In this document: piece after piece, positions 26,535 to 34,826 of the stretch | How the letters are laid out: each line of letters starts with the position of its first letter | Position numbering within the stretch: position 1 is the first letter of the stretch | From: Paenibacillus camerounensis | GTDB lineage: Bacteria > Bacillota > Bacilli > Paenibacillales > Paenibacillaceae | Assembly: GCF_000723885.1 (NCBI RefSeq) | Contig: NZ_CCDG010000011.1 | Span: 1-64,000 of the forward strand | Length of the DNA stretch: 64,000 nucleotides | Reading direction: 5' to 3' | Translations under genes and position numbers: made by a program | The notes under the pieces: model-generated | Database searches by the model: none | Seen by the model: the letters and a program-made list of their open reading frames with translations, nothing else | What the model was told of the DNA's origin: nothing

Positions 26535-28436
26535 ATGACAATGGAACACAGACCCGCGGCTTCCGCTGCAATACAGGACAATCCGCTTATCACCCGTCAG
26601 GATCTGGTACAGGCGCTTGAGCAGCTTACCGCTCCGCTGCAGCCCTTGTATAGTCCGGGCGGAGCACGCCTCAGGGCCGGGAAGACAGGAGCCAGCTATC
26701 CGTCAGCCGTAGCGGAGATGGAAGGCTTTTCCCGTGTATTGTGGGGGCTGGTGCCGCTCCTGATGGGCGGCGGAAGCAGCCCGCTTCTGGATACCGTGCT
26801 GGATGGCATCCGGCATGGCACCGATCCTGCACATGACGAATATTGGGGCGATGTGGCTGATTACGACCAGCGGCTGGTAGAGATGGCGGTCTTCGGCTTC
26901 GCTCTGGCTGCGGTACCGGAGCAGATCTGGACGCCGCTTGCTGCGCAGGAGCAGGATAACCTGTATAGCTGGCTCAATCAGATCAACGCCCATCCCTGCT
27001 ATGACTGCAACTGGCTGTTCTTCAATGTGCTGGTCAACGCAGGCTTCAAAAAGCTCGGGCTTGCCTATGACAGAGAGCAGCTGGAGACGAACCTGCAGCG
27101 GATGGACGCATTCTATCTGGGAGAAGGCTGGTACAGCGACGGGGTCAACGGGCACAGCGATTACTATGTGCCGTTTGCGATCCATTATTACGGGCTGCTC
27201 TATGCGAAGCTGATGGAGCAGGAGGACCCGGAGCGTTCAGCGCTGTTCAAGAAAAGAGCAGAGCTGTTCGCACCCCAGTTTATCAGCTGGTTCGCCCCGG
27301 ACGGCTCCGCGCTGCCATACGGCCGCAGTCTGGCGTACCGTTTTGCCCAATCGGCCTTCTGGAGCGCATATGCCTATGCAGATGTAGAAGGAGGCTACCC
27401 CGCCGGGGTGGTTAAGGGGCTGGTGCTGCGCAATCTGCGCTGGTGGTTCAGCCAGGAGATTTTTGACCGGGATGGCGTGCTGACAATCGGCTACACCTAT
27501 CCGAATCTGGTGATGGCGGAGAATTACAATGCGCCCGGATCACCGTATTGGGCGCTGAAGACCTTCCTGCCGCTGGCGCTGGGCGAGGAGCACCCGTTCT
27601 GGAAGGAAGATGAGCTGATGCTGCCGGAGCTTCCGGCAGTGTCAGTCCAGCAGCCGGCGCATCTGGTTATGGTGCGTAAGGCGGGACATGTGGCCGGCTT
27701 CAACAGCGGGCATTTGTATACGAATGAACATACCCATACCTCGGCTAAGTACGAGAAATTCGTGTACTCGACCGGCTTCGGCTTCAGTGTGCCCCGTGCG
27801 GAGTGGGGATTGTCCCAGGGAGCCTTTGATTGCATGCTTGCCCTCAGTGAGAGCGGGGATAACCTGTACCGGGTCAGAAGGCGGAACCTGAAATCAGAAA
27901 TCACGGACAATGTGCTTCACTGCGTATGGAAGCCGTGGTCTGATGTGGAAGTCAGCACCTGGATTGTCGCCGGACTCCCGTGGCATATCCGGGTACACCG
28001 GATAGCAGCGGGACGGGCGCTGGACATTGCGGAAGGCGGCTTTTCCCTTGGCCAGGAGGCACAGCGCGGGCAGTTTATCAGCCCCGCAGGCGCAGCTGCA
28101 TGCACGGACTGGGGAGCTACAGCGATTAAAGGACTGCTCGGATATGCCGGTCCCACAGGTAAGGCAGAGCTGATTATGCCGAATGCGAACACGAACCTGC
28201 TCAGGCCGCGCACCGTGCTGCCTACCTTGACGGCATCGCTTGAGCCGGGGGTGCATTGGCTGGTGTCGGCGGTCTATGGTGATCCGCAAGCCAATCCATT
28301 TATGGATAGCTGGAGCCGCCAGGCAGCCGCTATTCTGGAGCAGCAGCCGGAGTCCAGCCTTAATGTAGTCATTGAGCAGCAGACCATCACGGTACTCACG
28401 GCCGATAGCCACAACATGCTTATCCGTATGGACTAA
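26535..28436 (+). CDS. DUF2264 family protein (long form)
   Basis: 633 residues, cytoplasmic. Residues about 20-380 form the DUF2264 toroid shared with the gene at 22330; residues about 385-630 form an extra beta-rich domain containing HTHTSAKYEKFVYSTGFGF and the repeated-strand pattern of lyase-like C-terminal domains. The gene starts 12 bases after the GH88 stop and ends the operon, followed by a strong terminator. A glycosidase acting on a uronic-acid linkage is plausible; activity is not proven by sequence. Confidence 0.85.
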   Translation: MTMEHRPAASAAIQDNPLITRQDLVQALEQLTAPLQPLYSPGGARLRAGKTGASYPSAVAEMEGFSRVLWGLVPLLMGGGSSPLLDTVLDGIRHGTDPAHDEYWGDVADYDQRLVEMAVFGFALAAVPEQIWTPLAAQEQDNLYSWLNQINAHPCYDCNWLFFNVLVNAGFKKLGLAYDREQLETNLQRMDAFYLGEGWYSDGVNGHSDYYVPFAIHYYGLLYAKLMEQEDPERSALFKKRAELFAPQFISWFAPDGSALPYGRSLAYRFAQSAFWSAYAYADVEGGYPAGVVKGLVLRNLRWWFSQEIFDRDGVLTIGYTYPNLVMAENYNAPGSPYWALKTFLPLALGEEHPFWKEDELMLPELPAVSVQQPAHLVMVRKAGHVAGFNSGHLYTNEHTHTSAKYEKFVYSTGFGFSVPRAEWGLSQGAFDCMLALSESGDNLYRVRRRNLKSEITDNVLHCVWKPWSDVEVSTWIVAGLPWHIRVHRIAAGRALDIAEGGFSLGQEAQRGQFISPAGAAACTDWGATAIKGLLGYAGPTGKAELIMPNANTNLLRPRTVLPTLTASLEPGVHWLVSAVYGDPQANPFMDSWSRQAAAILEQQPESSLNVVIEQQTITVLTADSHNMLIRMD

Positions 28437-28452
28437 GCTTTATATTTCTGGT

Positions 28453-28497
28453 AAAAGGGCTGTCCCGCGCCATAACATGGCGCGGGACAGCCCTTTT
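28453..28497 (+). terminator. Strong intrinsic terminator of the lyase/GH88 operon
   Basis: A perfect 20-bp stem (28453-28472 with 28478-28497), 5-base loop TAACA and a T tract. The 3' end of the convergent AraC gene begins at 28503, so the hairpin probably serves both directions. Confidence 0.9.
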
Positions 28498-28502
28498 TGC
28501 CG

Positions 28503-29372
28503 CTACAAATGTTTAGACAGAGTATTGAGGGAGGCAGCCGTCAGACCGGCGGGTCCGGTCGTCCCCTTGATCACATACTTTTTGGGTGTGGTCAGGCTGA
28601 ACTCCTTGAACTCTTTTATGAAATGATTCTGATCGAAATAGCCCAGTTCAAAGATCTGCTCCAGCGTTTGCTTATAATCCTTCAGCTCCAGCAGCTCCAG
28701 TACATGCTGAAAGCGGATAATGCGGCTGAACAGCTTCGGGGAGGCTCCGATATACCGCTCAAAAGCCTTGATCAAATAACGGCTGGAGTACCCGGTATCC
28801 TTCGACAGGTCATTAACATGCAAGGTGCCGCGGCTGCAGATAATCTGATCAGTCAGATAGGCGATCAGGCGCGGAATTTCCAGCTGAGGCCCTATGTAGG
28901 TTTGATAGAAGCCCTCAAAGGCCCTTACCCGCTCATGAAAGGTCTTCCTTAGGGCCACCCGTTCCAGCAACTCTGCTGCATTGGGAATGACATCCCCGAC
29001 GGGGATTTCCAGTTCACTGAATTCACCAACAGGGTAGCGGAAGAAATGCTCTGCATAGCCCGGCAGAAACCGGATAACAAAGTACTCGCACTCTGAACGG
29101 ACAAAAAATCCCTGTCTGCCCTTGAACAAGGTACCGCAAATATTGGCTGACGGGGCGTCCGGATAGCAGCAAATTACGAGGCTCATGCAGCCCTCGGGAA
29201 TGACAAACATCTGATTGACGTTTAAGTCATCCATATAGAAGCCGTAGAATTGAATGCCGCCGCCGAAGGGATCGGTTAAGGAGGGCAGATATTCGGAATA
29301 GGACCGGAGCGTCTTTACAAAGGCTGGCTGGAAGGGACGGTAGAGGATGGATGGCCTTGTTGGCAAAAGCAT
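28503..29372 (-). CDS. AraC-family transcriptional regulator
   Basis: 289 residues. The C-terminal AraC domain is clear (LHVNDLSKDTGYSSRYLIKAF; ELGYFDQNHFIKEFKEFSLTTPKKY). The N-terminal half resembles DUF6597-type regulators (FVIPEGCMSLVICCYPDAPS). The start ATG has AAAAGGAGG 7 bases upstream. It is divergent from the GST operon, with an inverted repeat in between, so it may control that operon instead of the polysaccharide genes. Confidence 0.85.
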   Translation of the reverse strand: MLLPTRPSILYRPFQPAFVKTLRSYSEYLPSLTDPFGGGIQFYGFYMDDLNVNQMFVIPEGCMSLVICCYPDAPSANICGTLFKGRQGFFVRSECEYFVIRFLPGYAEHFFRYPVGEFSELEIPVGDVIPNAAELLERVALRKTFHERVRAFEGFYQTYIGPQLEIPRLIAYLTDQIICSRGTLHVNDLSKDTGYSSRYLIKAFERYIGASPKLFSRIIRFQHVLELLELKDYKQTLEQIFELGYFDQNHFIKEFKEFSLTTPKKYVIKGTTGPAGLTAASLNTLSKHL

Positions 29373-29440
29373 ATAAAAGAAACCTCCTTTTCTCTCAAAA
29401 CCTATTTAGCCAATATGAATAATAAGTATTAAAAGAGATA

Positions 29441-29490
29441 TTCACATTAAAACGAGTAGCGGCGCTCAAGTCAAGTAACGAAAATGTGAA
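29441..29490. promoter_or_regulatory. Inverted repeat between AraC gene and GST operon
   Basis: TTCACATT (29441-29448) and AATGTGAA (29483-29490) form perfect 8-bp arms 34 bases apart, with A-rich CG-flanked inner borders that extend the symmetry. It is a candidate operator or looping site for the divergent AraC regulator. The rest of 29373-29572 is AT-rich and shows no gene. Confidence 0.4.
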
Positions 29491-29572
29491 CGGAGGTTCC
29501 GATTTTTACTATAAGTGGACTCCTTATCAATCTATAATCAAATAAACCGATGGGCTTGGTCGGATATATTAA

Positions 29573-29656
29573 GGGATTGCAGCCAATCCGCACGGGATTT
29601 ATCCGCTGGGGCCTGAGGAAGAGGATTTTACCGCTCCCCACGGGCGGGCACATTTA
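29573..29656 (+). pseudogene. Remnant C-terminus of a further GST-like gene
   Basis: The frame reads GIAANPHGIYPLGPEEEDF followed by TAPHGRAHL. This aligns with the C-termini of the downstream GST-like proteins (SNPYRILPKGPDLSRWNTPHGR; DNPNQLLAKGPDVSVWNQPHNR). A TAA interrupts the same frame at 29570-29572 and no upstream body is recognisable. It appears to be the last trace of another array member, lost by deletion and decay. Confidence 0.6.
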
Positions 29657-29673
29657 AAAGGAGGGTATTCCAG

Positions 29674-30633
29674 ATGAACAAGACAACAGAGACACCGGCA
29701 GAAATTGCTGCGGGTGGTTCCTTTGTAAGATAGGCTAACCGTTTCTCCGCTTCCTTCGGTGATCGTCCCGGTGAGCTTCCGGTAGAACCCGGCCGGTACC
29801 GGCTGATCTGGTCGGCAGCCTGCCCGTGGGCGCACCGCGCAGTGATCGTGCGGCGTCTGCTGGGCCTCGAAGAGGCGATCAGCCTGGGTACTGCAGATCC
29901 GCTCCGGCCGGATCTTCCACACCCGGACTGGGCCTTCACGCTGGATGAGGACAGCAGGGACCCGGTTCTGGGCATCCATTATCTGAGTGAAGCCTACCAT
30001 GCGGCTGACCCGGATTACCGCGGGCGTCCCACAGTGCCGGCAATTGTGGAGACGGCAACCGGCAAGGTAGTACATAACGATTATTTTAAGCTGACCAATG
30101 ATCTGGAGACGGCCTGGGCTCCGCTGCATAAGCAGGGTGCACCGGATCTCTATCCGCTGCATTTGCGTGCGGAGATTGATGAGCTGAACGGGAAGATTTT
30201 TGACGATGTGAATAATGGCGTCTATAAAGCCGGCTTTGCCCGCTCACAGGAAGCCTACGAAGCAGCCTATCATACCTTATTCGCACGGCTGGATGAACTA
30301 GAGGAACGTCTGTCCAGAGGGCGTTATCTGTTCGGGGACCAGCTGACAGATGCGGATGTCCGGCTGTATACCACGCTGGCCCGTTTTGATATTGCCTATT
30401 ACACCGCCTTCCGTGCGAACCGGCAGCGGCTGGCTGATTACAACCATCTATGGGCATATGCCAGAGATTTGTATCAGACTCCGGGCCTTGGAGATACAAC
30501 GGATTTTACAGCGATTAAGCAGCATTATCATTTATCTATACTGATAGCGGCTGAAGGGTCCAACCCTTACCGGATCTTGCCCAAAGGGCCGGACCTGAGC
30601 CGGTGGAATACTCCCCATGGACGCCATAGCTGA
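29674..30633 (+). pseudogene. Glutathionyl-hydroquinone reductase-like GST, interrupted by an in-frame amber codon
   Basis: An ATG at 29674 behind AAAAGGAGG opens a 320-codon frame interrupted only by TAG at 29731-29733 (codon 20). The sequence around it, SFVR*ANRF, aligns with AFNRQKNRF and YFVRQKNHF of the two downstream paralogues, so a Gln CAG has become TAG by one base change. After the stop the frame is intact to 30633, including CPWAHR with the catalytic Cys50 and a helical C-terminal domain. A restart at GTG 29842 would lack the catalytic cysteine. It is either a recent pseudogene, a sequencing error, or read through. Confidence 0.85.
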
Positions 30634-30647
30634 AAGGAAGGAACGGG

Positions 30648-31085
30648 ATGACGGCAATATACAGAGTAGATACAGTCTGGCAATTAGCCGGTGTCTATGA
30701 GGTCAGGAATAAGACCTTTGTGCAGGGGCAAGGGATACCCAGGCATTTGGAGTTTGATGAAACGTACGGCGTGCAGTATCACTATCTGTTACTGGAGGAG
30801 AATGAGACGGCGGTTGCCACGGCGCGCATCAATCTGACCCATGCGGATTACGCCAAAATTGAGAGAGTCGGTGTCATTCCTGAATACCAGCAGAAGGGCT
30901 ACGGCCGGATTCTTATTGAAGCGGCGGAGAGCTGGATCAGCGAGCTGGGTATACACAAAATTGTGATTACGAGCCAGCAGAAGGCAGTGGGCTTCTATGA
31001 AAGTCTGGGATACACGGCAAGGCCGGATATCAAGCTGAGAGCCTCATCTATCCCGGTTGTCTATACTGAAAAAATACTTCACTGA
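30648..31085 (+). CDS. GNAT-family N-acetyltransferase
   Basis: 145 residues behind AAGGAAGG. The acetyl-CoA site is seen as VGVIPEYQQKGYGRILIEAAE (R/Q-x-x-G-x-G/A), and the C-terminal VGFYESLGYTA strand-helix is typical. It lies between GST-like genes and upstream of a polar amino acid importer. That recalls the B. subtilis yxe and ytm operons, where GNAT enzymes acetylate S-substituted cysteines before salvage; the same role is an inference here. Confidence 0.88.
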   Translation: MTAIYRVDTVWQLAGVYEVRNKTFVQGQGIPRHLEFDETYGVQYHYLLLEENETAVATARINLTHADYAKIERVGVIPEYQQKGYGRILIEAAESWISELGIHKIVITSQQKAVGFYESLGYTARPDIKLRASSIPVVYTEKILH

Positions 31086-31101
31086 AAAGAGGTAGGAACC
31101 T

Positions 31102-32091
31102 ATGCCGCAAGAAAAAACCGTCCTGAACACCCGGGTTGTAAACCATGAAGATGCCCATGAGATTACCAAAGAAGGAGCGTTTAACCGTCAAAAAAACCGT
31201 TTTGCTACCCCCTTTGGCGATCAGCCGGGTGAGCTGCCTGTCGAAGCGGGACGATACCGCCTGTTATGGGCCGAAATCTGCCCCTGGGCGCACCGTGCAG
31301 TCATTGTCCGTGAGCTGCTGGGCCTGCAGAACGTGATTAGTCTGGGGACTGCCAGTCCCGTCCGTACGGAGAACGGCTGGGAATTCTCGCTCGACGAGGG
31401 CGGAGTTGATCCTGTGCTGGGCATCCGTTATCTGCCGGAGATCTACGCAGCGACCGATCCGCACTACAACGGGCGGGCAACAGTACCGACGGTGGCTGAT
31501 GTAACTACGGGAAAGGTTGTGAACAACGACTATTTCCGGCTGACGAACTATCTTGAAACAGCCTTCAAGCCTTTTCATAAAGAGGGTGCGCCTGATCTTT
31601 ATCCGGAGGAGCTGCGCGCAAGAATCGACGAGTTCAATGACATCCTGTTCCATGAGGTCAACAACGGGGTCTATAAGGCCGGATTTGCCCATTCCCAGGC
31701 AGCCTACGAGCAGGCCTATGATGTGTTGTTTGCCAGACTGGATCAGCTGGAGGAGAGACTCGCGGGTCAGCGTTTCCTTTTCGGCGACTCCATCACTGAT
31801 TCGGATGTCCGTTTCTACGTTACTCTGGTGCGTTTCGATGCTGCCTATTATTCCGTCTTCCGCACGAACCGTAACCGGATCATAGATTTTCCGAACATCT
31901 GGAACTATGCAAAGGACCTCTATCAAACCCCCGGCTTCGGGGATACAACAGACTTTGACTCTATTAAAAGAGGCTACCAGCTCGGCAATCATGCCGACAA
32001 TCCGAATCAGCTGCTGGCCAAAGGCCCGGACGTGTCGGTCTGGAATCAGCCGCATAACAGAGACAGGTTTGCTAAACAAACCCTAGATTGA
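31102..32091 (+). CDS. Glutathionyl-hydroquinone reductase-like (Xi-class) GST
   Basis: 329 residues. An N-terminal thioredoxin-fold domain carries CPWAHRAVIVRELLG with catalytic Cys60, followed by a helical GST C-terminal domain (RYLPEIYAATDPHYNGRATVPTV, LFGDSITDSDVRFYVTL). Xi-class enzymes reduce S-thiolated hydroquinones using a thiol cofactor. Because Bacillales generally use bacillithiol instead of glutathione, the physiological thiol is uncertain. Intact; 16 bases after the GNAT gene. Confidence 0.88.
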   Translation: MPQEKTVLNTRVVNHEDAHEITKEGAFNRQKNRFATPFGDQPGELPVEAGRYRLLWAEICPWAHRAVIVRELLGLQNVISLGTASPVRTENGWEFSLDEGGVDPVLGIRYLPEIYAATDPHYNGRATVPTVADVTTGKVVNNDYFRLTNYLETAFKPFHKEGAPDLYPEELRARIDEFNDILFHEVNNGVYKAGFAHSQAAYEQAYDVLFARLDQLEERLAGQRFLFGDSITDSDVRFYVTLVRFDAAYYSVFRTNRNRIIDFPNIWNYAKDLYQTPGFGDTTDFDSIKRGYQLGNHADNPNQLLAKGPDVSVWNQPHNRDRFAKQTLD

Positions 32092-32168
32092 ACTAGAAAA
32101 CTTATTGTAGTCACGTCTAAGCCGGAAATAGCTTTACTAGTTCAATCCATACCAAGGAGGAATATTCA

Positions 32169-33173
32169 ATGACTACTAACCACGTGCGTGTCCGTCCCAA
32201 GGAGACCGAGCATGAGATTAATGGGCAGGGCTACTTTGTGCGGCAAAAGAATCATTTCACCACCCCCTTCGGCGAAGGGGAAGGCAAGCTTCCTGTGGAA
32301 GCTGGGCGTTACCGCCTGATCTGGGCCAAGGGCTGCCACTGGTCGAACCGGGCCTCCATTGTCAGAGAGCTGCTTGGTCTAGAGGATGCGATCAGCATCA
32401 ATCTGGTGGGCCGCGGCAAGCATGAGCAGAATCTGGGCTGGGAGTTCGTGTATGACGAAGGCCAGAAGGACCCGGTGCTGGGCGTGCAGTTCCTGAGTGA
32501 ACTCTATGCCAAAGCCGACCCGGAGTATAAAGGCAGACCGACGGTGCCTGCGGTAATCGATGTTACAACCGGCAAAGTTGTCAATAACGACTATGTCTGG
32601 CTGACCAACTATCTGGAGAAGGAATTCGCCCCGTTCCATAAGGCGGATGCACCGGATTTGTATCCGGAGGAGCAGAGAGCGGACATCGATAAGTACAATG
32701 ATTATCTGTTCGACAATGTGAACAATGGAGTCTATAAGGCGATGTTCGCCCAGTCCATTGAAGCGTACAACGATGCTTTTGAGCATTTGTATGCCGCGCT
32801 GGATCAGATAGAGGAACGTCTGGCGGACAACCGGTTTTTATTCGGCGATTATGTCACTGACTCTGATGTGCGTCTGTTCGTCACACTGGCCCGGTTTGAT
32901 ACCTACTACTTCAAGAATCTCGGTCCGCTGAGAGGCCGCATAGTCGACTTCAAGAACATCTGGGGGTATGCGCGTGACCTGTACGCAATCCCGGCGTTCA
33001 AGAACAATACCTATCTGCGGGACTTGGCAAAAGCAAACGGCGATAAATCAGTGATTTTCATAGATTACAATACACGCTTCTGGGATCAGATCGATTATGA
33101 AGGCCTGTGGTCGCAGCCGCATACCAGACAGGAGCTCAGCAGTGACCCGGAGCAGAAATTCAAACTAAAATAA
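32169..33173 (+). CDS. Divergent Xi-class GST-like protein with CHWSNR active site
   Basis: 334 residues behind AAGGAGG. Same two-domain plan as its neighbours, but the active-site motif is GCHWSNR (Cys56) instead of CPWAHR, so proline and histidine near the cysteine are replaced. The protein also has a longer C-terminal tail (about residues 275-334) with FIDYNTRFWDQIDYEGLW. The changed motif suggests a different substrate or thiol. A 77-base gap separates it from the previous gene; no terminator is evident there. Confidence 0.85.
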   Translation: MTTNHVRVRPKETEHEINGQGYFVRQKNHFTTPFGEGEGKLPVEAGRYRLIWAKGCHWSNRASIVRELLGLEDAISINLVGRGKHEQNLGWEFVYDEGQKDPVLGVQFLSELYAKADPEYKGRPTVPAVIDVTTGKVVNNDYVWLTNYLEKEFAPFHKADAPDLYPEEQRADIDKYNDYLFDNVNNGVYKAMFAQSIEAYNDAFEHLYAALDQIEERLADNRFLFGDYVTDSDVRLFVTLARFDTYYFKNLGPLRGRIVDFKNIWGYARDLYAIPAFKNNTYLRDLAKANGDKSVIFIDYNTRFWDQIDYEGLWSQPHTRQELSSDPEQKFKLK

Positions 33174-33197
33174 CAGATCATTAGGGGGATTATACAG

Positions 33198-34073
33198 ATG
33201 AAGACATGGAGAAAGCTTGGACTAGGGATTACGGCGGCAGTGCTGCTGGCAGCAATTGTGGCCTGCGGAAATAACACAAATTCCGGGGCGGCGGCCAATT
33301 CAGGGGCAGCTGCGGACAAATCTTCGGCAAACAACGAGAAAATTACAGTTAATATTGCGACAGGCGGCGCACCTAAACCGTTCTCCTATGTGAATGACAA
33401 GAATGAGCTTGACGGATATGATATTCAGATTGTCAAAGCGATTTTTGAAGGACTGCCGCAATATGAAGTGAAGCTGGAAAAAACCGAATTTCCGTCCATC
33501 TTCGCAGGCCTGGACTCCGACCGTTATCAGATCGGCGCGAATAACTTTGCCAGCAATGCGGAGAGAAGGGAGAAGTATAATTACTCCGATCCGATTTTCA
33601 AGAACCAGTTCGTGATTGCCGTTGCGCAGGACCGGGAGGACATCAAGTCCTTTGCCGATCTGGAAGGGAAAACAACCGAGGTCAGCCCGAGTGTGAACTA
33701 TACCGTTGCCCTGGAGAACTATAACAAATCAACCGCCAAGACGCCGGTTAATTTGAAGTACACTGATGCTGAAATGGCTGTGACTCTGCAGAATGTAGAG
33801 AGTGGTGTGAGTGACTTCAACCTAATTGATGCGGCGATGCTGCAGCTCTACATTAATGAATTCGGACTGAAGCTGAAGGCGATTCCGCTCTCCCAGGAGG
33901 ATACTGACCGGATCGGGGTTCCTTACAGCTACCTTATTCTCAGCAAGGGCGGGAACAGTGACCAGCTATTGCAGGATGTTAACGGACGGATCAGGGCGCT
34001 GATTGAGGACGGTACGGTTTCGAAGCTTAGTGAAGAGTATCTGAACGGCGATTTTGCCCCTGAAGTGCAATAA
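33198..34073 (+). CDS. Polar amino acid/cystine-type ABC transporter binding lipoprotein
   Basis: 291 residues: lipoprotein signal with lipobox IVACG (cysteine near residue 23), Asn/Ala-rich linker, then a family-3 solute-binding domain (GGAPKPFSYVNDKNELDGYDIQIVKAI; DRYQIGANNF). The closest functional pattern is TcyA/YxeM, which bind cystine or S-modified cysteines. It starts 24 bases after the third GST, consistent with one operon. Confidence 0.9.
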   Translation: MKTWRKLGLGITAAVLLAAIVACGNNTNSGAAANSGAAADKSSANNEKITVNIATGGAPKPFSYVNDKNELDGYDIQIVKAIFEGLPQYEVKLEKTEFPSIFAGLDSDRYQIGANNFASNAERREKYNYSDPIFKNQFVIAVAQDREDIKSFADLEGKTTEVSPSVNYTVALENYNKSTAKTPVNLKYTDAEMAVTLQNVESGVSDFNLIDAAMLQLYINEFGLKLKAIPLSQEDTDRIGVPYSYLILSKGGNSDQLLQDVNGRIRALIEDGTVSKLSEEYLNGDFAPEVQ

Positions 34074-34085
34074 CGGGACAGCGCC

Positions 34086-34826
34086 ATGCCAAATATCTTT
34101 GATGTTGAGCTGGTCTTTACCCTCATACCGAAGCTGCTGGTCTATCTGCCGGTTACCCTTCAGCTTACGGCCGTTTCCATGCTGGCGGGGCTCCTTCTGG
34201 GGCTGCTGCTGGCACTGATTAAGATGAAAAAAATTCCCGTCCTGTACCAGCTGAGCGCAGTGTTCATTTCTTTTATCCGGGGAACGCCGATTCTGGTCCA
34301 GCTGTATCTGTCCTACGCCGGGATTCCGCTGATTCTGAAATACTACAATTATTATCATGAGACCGGCTATAACGTGAATTCCATTCCCTCGATTTTCTAT
34401 GTGCTGCTTGCCCTCTCACTGAATGAGGCGGCCTACAGCTCTGAATTTATCCGGGCTGCCCTGCAGTCTGTGGACAAAGGACAGATTGAAGCGGCACATT
34501 CACTGGGCATGACGTACCCGCAGGTGCTAAGACGGATTATTCTGCCTGAGGCCTTTATCGTGGCCCTTCCTATGCTCGGCAATGCCTTGATCGGCCTGAT
34601 GAAGGGAACCTCGCTCGCCTTTGTCTGCTCTGTGGTGGAAATTACTGCACAGTCGAGGATACTGGCCGGGAATAACCTGCGGTTCTTCGAATCCTATTGC
34701 TCGCTGGCCCTGATCTACTGGGGCTTGACGATTATTATTGAGCAGGCGATAGCACTGCTTGAGAAGCGGCTGGATATTGATTTTAAAAGCCTCCGCAAAC
34801 GTAAGGGGGATGTGATCCTTGATTGA
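34086..34826 (+). CDS. Polar amino acid/cystine-type ABC transporter permease
   Basis: 246 residues, about five membrane helices, with the His/Glu/Gln permease signature ending in the EAA loop (IEAAHSLGMTYPQVLRRIILP). Forms the membrane channel for the importer with the flanking binding protein and ATPase genes. It overlaps the ATPase start by 8 bases, implying coupled translation. Confidence 0.92.
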   Translation: MPNIFDVELVFTLIPKLLVYLPVTLQLTAVSMLAGLLLGLLLALIKMKKIPVLYQLSAVFISFIRGTPILVQLYLSYAGIPLILKYYNYYHETGYNVNSIPSIFYVLLALSLNEAAYSSEFIRAALQSVDKGQIEAAHSLGMTYPQVLRRIILPEAFIVALPMLGNALIGLMKGTSLAFVCSVVEITAQSRILAGNNLRFFESYCSLALIYWGLTIIIEQAIALLEKRLDIDFKSLRKRKGDVILD

